A DNA stretch of 17,011 nucleotides, from contig CAMBJN010000013.1 in NCBI GenBank assembly GCA_945867755.1, positions 1-17,011 on the forward strand, read 5' to 3'. The stretch is from Polynucleobacter meluiroseus. GTDB lineage: Bacteria; Pseudomonadota; Gammaproteobacteria; Burkholderiales; Burkholderiaceae. Positions 1-5,141 of the stretch are shown here, piece by piece. Made by a program: the position numbers and the translations under genes. How positions within the stretch are numbered: position 1 is the first letter of the stretch; the number at the start of each line of letters is the position of its first letter. The notes under the pieces are model-generated. The model was given only the letters and a program-made list of their open reading frames with translations, was not told where the DNA came from and did not search any database.

Positions 1-537
1 AATCATCTCTTAGCCACCGCTCATTCATGTTTAGAGGCAGCGGCCAGTTATTGTGAATCTCAGGGCGTCAAGGCGGTTATCTTGGGAGACACTGTGATGG
101 GAGAAGCCAAAGATGTTGCATTGATGCAAGCAGCGCTGGCCCGTGAAATTTTTCTTCATGATCAACCCTTTAAAAAACCAGTGGCCCTTCTCTCGGGTGG
201 TGAATGTACTGTAACGATTCCCTGTGACATAAAAGGTCGTGGCGGCCGCTGCAGCGAGTTTTTATTATCTTTGTACGTTGCAACCAATGATCTTCCTACG
301 TTCTCGGCATTGGCGGCTGATACAGATGGTATTGATGGTAGTGAAAATAACGCGGGTGCGTGGTTTGCATCAGAATCAAGAAAACTAATGAATAATGATC
401 ACCAGTTAGCCAAAGATGGTTTAGTCAAACATGATAGTTACGGTTTTTTTAAAGATTTAAATACCTTGGTTCACACAGGTCCTACCTTGACGAATGTGAA
501 TGATTTTCGAATTTTGCTAATAGATAGTGAGTCTTGA
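1..537 (+). CDS. Glycerate 2-kinase (MOFRL family), C-terminal part, 5' end outside the window
   Basis: The reading frame is open from base 1, so the gene starts upstream of the window; the TTG at 82 is internal. The visible ~178 residues match the C-terminal MOFRL domain of GckA/TtuD-type glycerate kinases, which phosphorylate D-glycerate to 2-phosphoglycerate in the cytoplasm. Visible family motifs are LLSGGECTVT, then GRGGRCSEF, and later ALAADTDGIDGSENNAGA, the Gly/Asp-rich nucleotide- and substrate-binding loops near the C terminus. The catalytic N-terminal half is not in view, so intactness cannot be judged. The stop codon lies 3 nt before the pyrC ATG, which suggests co-transcription, although the two pathways are unrelated. 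The MOFRL assignment is firm. Choosing between the names ttuD and gckA would need the missing part. Confidence 0.88.
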   Translation, partial: NHLLATAHSCLEAAASYCESQGVKAVILGDTVMGEAKDVALMQAALAREIFLHDQPFKKPVALLSGGECTVTIPCDIKGRGGRCSEFLLSLYVATNDLPTFSALAADTDGIDGSENNAGAWFASESRKLMNNDHQLAKDGLVKHDSYGFFKDLNTLVHTGPTLTNVNDFRILLIDSES

Positions 538-540
538 TAT

Positions 541-1593
541 ATGAGTTCAATCAATACAATTGAAATTACTCGTCCAGATGATTGGCACTTACACGTCAGG
601 GATGGCGATGTGTTGCGTGATGTGATTAAGCACACAGCCAGTCAATTTGAGCGCGCCATCATCATGCCAAATTTAAAGCCACCTGTGACGACTGCAGAAA
701 TGGCGGCTGCTTATAAAAAACGTATCTTGGCAGCCCTACCTGTTGGTAGTTCATTCACGCCATTGATGGTTTTGTATTTGACTGACAACACATCTGCAGA
801 TGAAGTAAAAAAGGCTCACCAAGATGGCGTGGTTGGTTTCAAACTATATCCTGCTGGTGCCACCACAAACAGCGATGCTGGCGTTACTGATATTAAAAAA
901 TGTGCCAAAGCTTTGGAGGCGATGGAGGCTTGCGGTATGCCCCTCTTGATCCATGGTGAAGTGACGCATGCTGATGTAGATGTGTTTGATCGTGAGGCAG
1001 TGTTTATCGACCAAGTGTTGGAGCCTTTAAGAAATCGTCATCCAGGTTTGAAAATTGTTTTTGAGCACATCACCACTAAGCAGGCCGCTAAATATGTAGA
1101 GTCTGCAGACACTCAGCGTTTCGGTCCCATAGCCGCTACCATCACACCGCAACATTTGCTCTATAACAGAAATGCTATTTTTAGTGGTGGCATACGTCCT
1201 CATTACTACTGCTTACCAATTTTAAAAAGAGAAGAGCATCGTCAAGAATTGGTGCGCGTAACAACTTCTGGAAATCCAAGATTTTTCTTGGGCACGGACA
1301 GTGCGCCACATTACAAAGGGGCAAAAGAAAGTGCCTGCGGTTGCGCAGGCTGCTACACAGCTTGGCATGCCATGCCTTTGTATGCAGAAGTTTTTGATCA
1401 GGCCAACGCTCTTAATCGTTTAGAAGCATTTGCCAGTCACTTTGGCCCAGACTTTTATCACTTACCCAGAAATACCGGAAAGTTGATTTTAAAGCGTCAA
1501 GCACAGCAAATACCCAATGAGTTTCTGATTGGAAGCAGCACAGTTGTGCCATTGCGAGCAGGTGAAACTCTTGCTTGGACAATAGTCGGTTAG
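541..1593 (+). CDS. pyrC: Dihydroorotase, class II (PyrC)
   Basis: This zinc enzyme of de novo pyrimidine synthesis cyclises carbamoyl-aspartate to dihydroorotate. The 350-residue length is close to E. coli PyrC. Metal and substrate residues are all visible: H16 and H18 in WHLHVRDG, the carboxylated lysine K101 in GFKLYPAGATTN, H138 in LIHGE, H176 in EHITTK and the catalytic D253 in LGTDSAPH. The Cys-rich segment ESACGCAGC (about residues 264-271) is typical of the class. The ATG follows the glycerate kinase stop by 3 nt and has no clear Shine-Dalgarno, so translational coupling is plausible. The stop codon is only about 7 nt before the RNase P RNA, so any rnpB promoter must lie inside the pyrC 3' end. 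No missing residue or frameshift is seen. Confidence 0.98.
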   Translation: MSSINTIEITRPDDWHLHVRDGDVLRDVIKHTASQFERAIIMPNLKPPVTTAEMAAAYKKRILAALPVGSSFTPLMVLYLTDNTSADEVKKAHQDGVVGFKLYPAGATTNSDAGVTDIKKCAKALEAMEACGMPLLIHGEVTHADVDVFDREAVFIDQVLEPLRNRHPGLKIVFEHITTKQAAKYVESADTQRFGPIAATITPQHLLYNRNAIFSGGIRPHYYCLPILKREEHRQELVRVTTSGNPRFFLGTDSAPHYKGAKESACGCAGCYTAWHAMPLYAEVFDQANALNRLEAFASHFGPDFYHLPRNTGKLILKRQAQQIPNEFLIGSSTVVPLRAGETLAWTIVG

Positions 1594-1600
1594 ACTAGTG

Positions 1601-1912
1601 GGGCAGAGTCGGTAAGGCAACCGCTGCCTTGGTAACAAGGGGGAGGAAAGTCCGGACTCCATAGGACAGGGTGATGGCTAACAGCCATCCACGGTGACGT
1701 GAGGAATAGGGCCACAGAGACGAGCGTATTTAGTTACGGTGAAACGCGGTAACCTCCACTCGGAGCAATCCCAAATAGGCAAGCGTTGAGGCGGTCCGCT
1801 GAGCTTGCGGGTAGGGAGCTTGATTTCACTGGTAACGGTGAAACTAGATGAATGGTTGCCCCCGCATGAAAATGCGGGCGACAGAATCCGGCTTAATAGC
1901 CGGCTCTGCACT
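1601..1912 (+). ncRNA. rnpB: RNase P RNA, bacterial type A
   Basis: This is the catalytic RNA of RNase P, which removes 5' leaders from pre-tRNAs. Conserved blocks are visible in order: GGGGGAGGAAAGTCCGGAC (about 1638-1656) with CTCCATAGG after it, GGGCCACAGAGACGAG (about 1709-1724), GGTGAAACGCGGTAACCTCC (about 1738-1757), GGAGCAATCCCAAATAGG, the L15 GGGT near 1809-1812 that pairs with tRNA CCA, and ACAGAATCCGGCTTA (1881-1895). P1 is formed by GCAGAGTCGG (1603-1612) and CCGGCTCTGC (1900-1909). P18 is a GTAA-capped hairpin (1824-1843). P19 is CCCGCATGAAAATGCGGG (1861-1878). P12 is reduced to CGTA-TTTAGT-TACG (1725-1738). The exact ends are estimated from P1. No separate promoter or strong terminator is obvious; the gene follows pyrC almost immediately. 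The opposite-strand open frame here is a shadow. Confidence 0.97.
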
Positions 1913-1918
1913 TCTTAC

Positions 1919-1947
1919 TTGAATTGATTACAACTCGATCAATTCAA
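1919..1947. repeat. 10-bp perfect inverted repeat between rnpB and the OsmC gene
   Basis: TTGAATTGAT (1919-1928) and ATCAATTCAA (1938-1947) are perfectly complementary around a 9-nt loop. The repeat lies about 7 nt past the rnpB 3' end and contains the stop codon of the convergent OsmC-family gene. It is AT-rich and has no T-tract on either strand, so it is not a classical intrinsic terminator. It could still act as a transcript-end stabiliser or weak bidirectional pause site. Confidence 0.6.
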
Positions 1948-2350
1948 TGCTGTGTGTGATTTCTGCAGTTTTGCCGAGCATGATGGTTGCTGAGCAATAT
2001 TTATCATGCGACAGTTCAATAGCCTTTTCAACCCGGCTTTTATCTAAATTTTTGCCACTCACTTTGAAAGCCATATGGATCTTTGTAAAGATCTTTGGGT
2101 CCTCATTGGCGCGTTCAGCCTTCAAAGTCACCTGACAGTCATGAATATCTTGTCTAGCTCGCTTCAAAATCATCACAACATCAAAACAAGTGCATCCGCC
2201 AGCCCCAACCAACATCATTTCCATTGGGCGAGGAGCCAAGTTTCTGCCGCCTGCATCGGGCGCACCATCCATGTTTACAAGGTGACCGCTGCCGGTTTCT
2301 GCAGAGAATGCCATGCCATCATTACCCAACCATTTGACCGTTGTTTCCAT
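1928..2350 (-). CDS. OsmC/Ohr-family protein, YhfA-like
   Basis: The 140-residue cytoplasmic protein belongs to the OsmC/Ohr superfamily, whose characterised members reduce organic hydroperoxides with a Cys pair. Both cysteines are present: C53 in VGAGGCTCFDVV and C119 in HDKYCSATIML. The layout, including VKWLG at the start, APRPMEMML and the ITHS ending, resembles the E. coli YhfA branch, whose substrate is not established. The ATG at 2350 is chosen: the frame also offers a TTG four codons upstream, but METTVKW aligns with the family start and GAAAG lies at a usable distance. The gene is convergent with rnpB and divergent from the candidate small RNA and rplM. I assign the family but not a substrate. 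Confidence 0.92.
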   Translation of the reverse strand: METTVKWLGNDGMAFSAETGSGHLVNMDGAPDAGGRNLAPRPMEMMLVGAGGCTCFDVVMILKRARQDIHDCQVTLKAERANEDPKIFTKIHMAFKVSGKNLDKSRVEKAIELSHDKYCSATIMLGKTAEITHSIELIEL

Positions 2351-2381
2351 AATTTCTTTCAAAAACTCACTTAGGAGATTA

Positions 2382-2410
2382 ATTTAAGTATCAATGTTTG
2401 CATTAGACAA
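2382..2410 (-). promoter_or_regulatory. Possible promoter of the OsmC-family gene
   Basis: Read leftward, TTGTCT (2410-2405), a 17-nt spacer and TTAAAT (2387-2382) each match four of six sigma70 consensus bases. The predicted start would be about 25 nt before the ATG. The surrounding AT-rich DNA gives many such chance matches. Confidence 0.25.
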
Positions 2411-2443
2411 ACTAGAAAATAGTCAATAAAAACAACAAGTTCC

Positions 2444-2471
2444 TTGAATAATTGAGGATATTAACTATAAT
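2444..2471 (+). promoter_or_regulatory. Sigma70-type promoter of a candidate small RNA
   Basis: TTGAAT (2444-2449) and a perfect TATAAT (2466-2471) are separated by 16 nt. Transcription would start near 2477-2479. No protein-coding gene follows directly; a strong intrinsic terminator ends about 100 nt downstream, so the promoter appears to serve either a short RNA or an attenuated leader of rplM. Confidence 0.55.
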
Positions 2472-2477
2472 TTCTAG

Positions 2478-2581
2478 TAACAAATGATTTTCTATTGATG
2501 ATTTTAGCTAATTCTTTGCTTGTCTCCTCCATCCTCTAAAAGATGGATTTCAGCCCAGGATATCTTCCTGGGCTTTTTTTT
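2478..2581 (+). ncRNA. Candidate small RNA or attenuated leader with a CU-rich UCUCCUCC segment
   Basis: The interval is bounded by a good promoter (2444-2471) and an intrinsic terminator (2552-2581), with no recognised gene between, giving a predicted RNA of about 104 nt. It contains TCTCCTCC (2523-2530), complementary to purine-rich Shine-Dalgarno sequences, next to a small hairpin TCCATC-CTCTAAAA-GATGGA (2528-2547) that would partly hide it. It does not resemble 4.5S RNA, 6S RNA or tmRNA. Alternatively it is a leader: an ATG at 2498 opens a 13-codon frame, MILANSLLVSSIL, rich in Leu/Ile/Val, but no Shine-Dalgarno precedes it and the next gene is rplM rather than an amino-acid operon. Existence is inferred from signals only. 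Confidence 0.45.
2552..2581 (+). terminator. Rho-independent terminator upstream of rplM
   Basis: AGCCCAGGA (2552-2560) and TCCTGGGCT (2566-2574) form a 9-bp GC-rich stem with a 5-nt loop, followed by eight consecutive T (2574-2581). It is oriented rightward. The nearest upstream rightward gene is rnpB, more than 600 nt away, so it most likely ends the short transcript from the 2444-2471 promoter. Confidence 0.88.
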
Positions 2582-2583
2582 GC

Positions 2584-2589
2584 TACAAT
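2584..2589 (+). promoter_or_regulatory. Possible -10 element for rplM-rpsI (TACAAT)
   Basis: TACAAT sits directly after the terminator T-tract within CTACAAT, the same heptamer found upstream of argC and erpA in this window. No good -35 is visible at 17 nt. If used, transcription starts near 2596 and leaves a ~130-nt rplM leader. Confidence 0.35.
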
Positions 2590-2595
2590 TTAAGG

Positions 2596-2725
2596 CTTTC
2601 CTAGTTTGCCCATTAGGGAAATGCTGTACCAGCTGTTAATTTTGAACTGCGAGCCTGCAAATATAAGTGGAGCCAAAGGGATGATGAGATGGTTGTTTGT
2701 TAGGGCTTAACAATTTAAGGTAATC
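2596..2725 (+). promoter_or_regulatory. Long 5' leader of rplM with a hairpin and short open frames
   Basis: About 130 nt separate the presumed start from rplM, more than other genes here have. TTTCCTA (2597-2603) can pair with TAGGGAAA (2614-2621) with one bulge. A 29-codon frame runs from ATG 2621 to TAA 2708-2710. Within it, an in-frame ATG at 2681 is preceded by GGAG at 8 nt and would encode only MMRWLFVRA. The frame ends 15 nt before rplM. In E. coli rplM-rpsI is under ribosomal-protein feedback control, so a regulatory leader is reasonable, but no known L13 leader structure is recognised here. Confidence 0.25.
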
Positions 2726-3154
2726 ATGAAAACTTTCTCAGCAAAACCGCATGAGGTGAAGCGTGAGTGGTTCGTGATTGACGCTACGGACAAAGTCCTC
2801 GGTCGTGTCGCCAGTGAAGTGGCACACCGTCTACGCGGCAAACACAAGCCAGAATTCACCCCCCACGTTGATACAGGCGACTTTATCGTCATCATCAATG
2901 CTTCTAAGTTGCGCGTCACTGGCACTAAGGGCTTGAACAAAAAATACTACACGCACAGTGGTTATCCTGGCGGCATCTACGAAACTAACTTCGACAAGAT
3001 GCAAGCTCGTTTCCCTGGTCGTGCTCTCGAGAAGGCTGTTAAGGGCATGTTGCCTAAAGGCCCACTTGGCTATGCAATGATCAAGAAATTGAAAGTCTAT
3101 GCAGAAGCTAACCACCCGCACTCGGCTCAACAGCCAAGCGTTCTTGAGATTTAA
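2726..3154 (+). CDS. rplM: 50S ribosomal protein L13
   Basis: This large-subunit protein is an early assembly component that binds 23S rRNA. The 142 residues equal the E. coli L13 length. Conserved segments include the opening KTFSAKP, WFVIDATDKVLGRVAS (about 16-31), LRGKHKPEFTPHVDTGDF (about 36-53) and MLPKGPLGYAMIKKLKVYA near the C terminus. The Shine-Dalgarno TAAGG lies 5 nt before the ATG. The gene is followed by rpsI after 9 nt, the almost universal bacterial rplM-rpsI pair. Expression probably comes from the leader described upstream. Confidence 0.99.
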   Translation: MKTFSAKPHEVKREWFVIDATDKVLGRVASEVAHRLRGKHKPEFTPHVDTGDFIVIINASKLRVTGTKGLNKKYYTHSGYPGGIYETNFDKMQARFPGRALEKAVKGMLPKGPLGYAMIKKLKVYAEANHPHSAQQPSVLEI

Positions 3155-3163
3155 GGAGCCGAC

Positions 3164-3556
3164 ATGATTGGAAACTGGAACTATGGTACTGGCCGTCGTA
3201 AGAGCTCAGTAGCCCGCGTATTCATCAAGGCTGGTAAAGGTGAAATTCTTGTGAACGGCAAGCCAATTGCTGATTACTTTGCTCGTGAAACATCACGTAT
3301 GATTGTTCGTCAGCCGCTAGAACTAACTAACCACGGTACAACTTTTGACATCAAAGTTAACGTATCAGGTGGTGGTGAAACTGGTCAAGCTGGTGCCGTT
3401 CGTCACGGTGTGACACGTGCATTGATCGACTACGATGCAGCTTTGAAGCCAACGCTTTCAAAAGCTGGTTTTGTTACTCGTGATGCTCGTGAAGTTGAGC
3501 GTAAAAAAGTTGGTTTGCATGGCGCGCGTCGTCGCAAACAGTTCAGCAAGCGTTAA
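3164..3556 (+). CDS. rpsI: 30S ribosomal protein S9
   Basis: This small-subunit protein's C-terminal tail reaches the P-site tRNA. It is 130 residues long, like E. coli S9. It starts with GTGRRKSSVARVF (about residues 8-20) and ends with the basic tail GARRRKQFSKR, with the conserved final SKR. The Shine-Dalgarno AAGGAG overlaps the rplM stop codon and lies 5 nt before the ATG, so the two genes are tightly coupled. A strong intrinsic terminator follows, marking the end of the rplM-rpsI operon. Confidence 0.99.
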   Translation: MIGNWNYGTGRRKSSVARVFIKAGKGEILVNGKPIADYFARETSRMIVRQPLELTNHGTTFDIKVNVSGGGETGQAGAVRHGVTRALIDYDAALKPTLSKAGFVTRDAREVERKKVGLHGARRRKQFSKR

Positions 3557-3578
3557 TTTTTTTTGCTGTTCTACGAAA

Positions 3579-3601
3579 AGCCGCGCACTGCGCGGCTTTT
3601 T
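3579..3601 (+). terminator. Rho-independent terminator of rplM-rpsI
   Basis: AGCCGCGC (3579-3586), loop ACT, and GCGCGGCT (3590-3597) form an 8-bp GC stem that ends in a run of five T (3597-3601), extended by TCTTTTC. An A-run precedes the stem (3576-3579), so it could also act leftward, but no leftward gene is there. Confidence 0.92.
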
Positions 3602-3607
3602 CTTTTC

Positions 3608-3613
3608 TACAAT
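3608..3613 (+). promoter_or_regulatory. Possible -10 element for argC (TACAAT)
   Basis: TACAAT lies in CTACAATAGA, 20 nt before the argC ATG and directly after the rpsI terminator. The matching -35 position falls in the terminator stem and has no consensus. The same CTACAATAGA decamer precedes erpA, which supports a real element. Confidence 0.4.
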
Positions 3614-3633
3614 AGAGATATTGGAGGATTTAA

Positions 3634-4692
3634 ATGATTAAAGTTGGCATAGTAGGTGGAACAGGCTATACAGGCGTTGAGTTACTGCGCTTGTTATCTC
3701 AGCACCCAGAAGTTCAATTAACGGCTATCACGTCCCGTAAAGAGGCTGGAATGCCTGTTGCTGAAATGTTCCCTTCCTTAAGGGGTAGAGTTGACCTTTG
3801 CTTTTCTTCGCCAGAAGATGCCAAGCTCACGGAGTGTGATGCAGTTTTCTTTGCCACACCCCATGGGGTTGCTATGGCTCAAGCCAAAGAGCTTTTGGCT
3901 GCGGGCGTCAAAGTATTGGATTTGGCAGCAGACTTTCGTCTTAAAGACATCGCTGAATTTGAAAAATGGTACGGCATGCCTCATGCGTGCCCAGAGATTC
4001 TTGCTGAGGCGGTTTATGGCTTGGCTGAGATCAATCGTGAAGCAATCAAGAAAGCTAGAGTGATTGGTTTGGCAGGCTGCTATCCAACCTCAGTCCAACT
4101 GGGGTTTGCGCCCTTGATTTCACCAAAATCAACAGGCGGTAAAAATCTGATTGATTTGAATAGCTTGATCTCTGATTCAAAATCTGGCGTTTCAGGCGCT
4201 GGGCGCAAGGCAGAGGTTGGCACTTTGATGGCCGAAGCCAGCGATAACTTTAAGGCTTATGGCGTGAAGGGTCATAGACATCACCCTGAGATTTGTCAGG
4301 GCTTATCAGCCATTGCTGGTGGCAAAACGGTGGGGTTGACGTTTGTGCCTCATTTAACCCCGATGATCAGAGGTATTCATTCGACCCTGTATGCCCGCAT
4401 TCTTCCTGACGGAAAAGATGTTGATTATCAGAGTCTTTTTGAGAAGTTTTATGAGGGTGAGCCTTTTGTCGATGTGATGCCTGCTGGCAGCACCCCTGAG
4501 ACAAGATCAGTAAGAGGCAGCAATGCTTTAAGAATTGCTGTCCACCGTCCTCAAGGCGGGGATACCTTGGTTATCTTGGTGGTTGAAGATAATTTGGTCA
4601 AAGGGGCTTCTGGCCAAGGGGTTCAGTGTTTGAACCTGATGTTTGGTTTACCGGAAAATACTGGGCTAACTCATATTGCCCTGTTACCATAA
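3634..4692 (+). CDS. argC: N-acetyl-gamma-glutamyl-phosphate reductase
   Basis: This enzyme catalyses the third step of arginine synthesis, NADPH-dependent reduction of N-acetylglutamyl phosphate to the semialdehyde. The 352 residues fit the long (type 1) family. The Rossmann motif GIVGGTGYTGVEL is at residues 5-17, the catalytic cysteine C149 in GLAGCYPTS, and the catalytic-site histidine H214 in KGHRHHPEI. FATPHGVA and DLAADFRL are further family blocks. The C terminus has VVEDNLVKGASGQGVQ, the usual cofactor-domain closing segment. GGAGG lies 6 nt before the ATG. The gene stands alone between the rpsI terminator and erpA, with no arg gene beside it and no recognised ArgR box. Confidence 0.98.
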   Translation: MIKVGIVGGTGYTGVELLRLLSQHPEVQLTAITSRKEAGMPVAEMFPSLRGRVDLCFSSPEDAKLTECDAVFFATPHGVAMAQAKELLAAGVKVLDLAADFRLKDIAEFEKWYGMPHACPEILAEAVYGLAEINREAIKKARVIGLAGCYPTSVQLGFAPLISPKSTGGKNLIDLNSLISDSKSGVSGAGRKAEVGTLMAEASDNFKAYGVKGHRHHPEICQGLSAIAGGKTVGLTFVPHLTPMIRGIHSTLYARILPDGKDVDYQSLFEKFYEGEPFVDVMPAGSTPETRSVRGSNALRIAVHRPQGGDTLVILVVEDNLVKGASGQGVQCLNLMFGLPENTGLTHIALLP

Positions 4693-4722
4693 AGCCCTAC
4701 AGCAATTGTTGGCATTGAAGCC

Positions 4723-4728
4723 TACAAT
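4723..4728 (+). promoter_or_regulatory. Possible -10 element for erpA (TACAAT)
   Basis: TACAAT occurs in CTACAATAGA in the 60-nt spacer between argC and erpA, 28 nt before the preferred erpA ATG. No convincing -35 is seen. The shared decamer with the argC upstream region is the main support. Confidence 0.4.
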
Positions 4729-4756
4729 AGAACTTATGTATTAAAAGGAGTCCATG

Positions 4757-5131
4757 ATGAGCGCGACACAAACAACACAAAGCACCGAAAATTTAGAGCC
4801 ACCAATGCCGTTGGTTTTTACTGACAGCGCTGTGGCCAAAGTAGCTGATTTGATCGCTGAAGAAGGTAACCCAGATTTGAAATTGCGCGTATTTGTGCAA
4901 GGTGGTGGTTGTTCAGGTTTTCAGTATGGTTTCACATTTGATGAAGCTGTGAATGAAGACGACACATTGGTGACCAAAGATAACGTGACATTGGTGATTG
5001 ATTCAATGAGCTTCCAGTATTTGGTGGGCGCAGAGATTGATTACAAAGAAGATATCAATGGCTCACAATTTGTGATCAAGAACCCTAATGCCACAACAAC
5101 TTGTGGTTGCGGATCTTCTTTCTCAGCTTAA
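4757..5131 (+). CDS. erpA: Iron-sulfur cluster insertion protein ErpA (A-type carrier)
   Basis: ErpA is a small cytoplasmic A-type carrier that delivers Fe-S clusters to apoproteins, including isoprenoid-synthesis enzymes in E. coli. The three cluster cysteines are present: one in QGGGCSGFQYGF and two in the C-terminal TTCGCGSSFS, about 64 residues apart. The core FVQGGGCSGFQYGFTFDE and the SFQYLVGAEIDYKED block are typical of ErpA. Two ATGs lie in tandem (4754 and 4757); AGGAG at 4746-4750 is 6 nt from the second, so the second is chosen. The residues before FTDSAV form a polar extension. IscA or a generic HesB-like carrier is the alternative, but no isc genes are nearby. The gene converges on anmK with a 4-nt gap. 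Confidence 0.93.
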   Translation: MSATQTTQSTENLEPPMPLVFTDSAVAKVADLIAEEGNPDLKLRVFVQGGGCSGFQYGFTFDEAVNEDDTLVTKDNVTLVIDSMSFQYLVGAEIDYKEDINGSQFVIKNPNATTTCGCGSSFSA

Positions 5132-5141
5132 TTAATTAAGC
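5126..5141. repeat. 16-bp perfect palindrome carrying both stop codons of erpA and anmK
   Basis: GCTTAATTAATTAAGC is fully self-complementary. It holds the erpA stop (5129-5131) and the anmK stop on the other strand (5136-5138), placed symmetrically. No GC stem or T-tract is present, so it is not a normal terminator, and no other terminator separates these convergent genes. Confidence 0.7.

Noticed and set aside
82..84. TTG as the start of the first coding region
   Set aside because: The frame is open to base 1 and the upstream residues fit a continuing glycerate kinase, so the gene is cut by the window edge.
1678..1911. 77-codon leftward open frame
   Set aside because: It lies wholly inside the RNase P RNA gene, whose conserved blocks explain the sequence.
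2075..2374. 99-codon rightward open frame
   Set aside because: It is antisense to the OsmC-family gene, which has family motifs; the rightward product has none.
2831..3130. 99-codon leftward open frame
   Set aside because: It is antisense to rplM, a highly conserved gene; no recognisable product.
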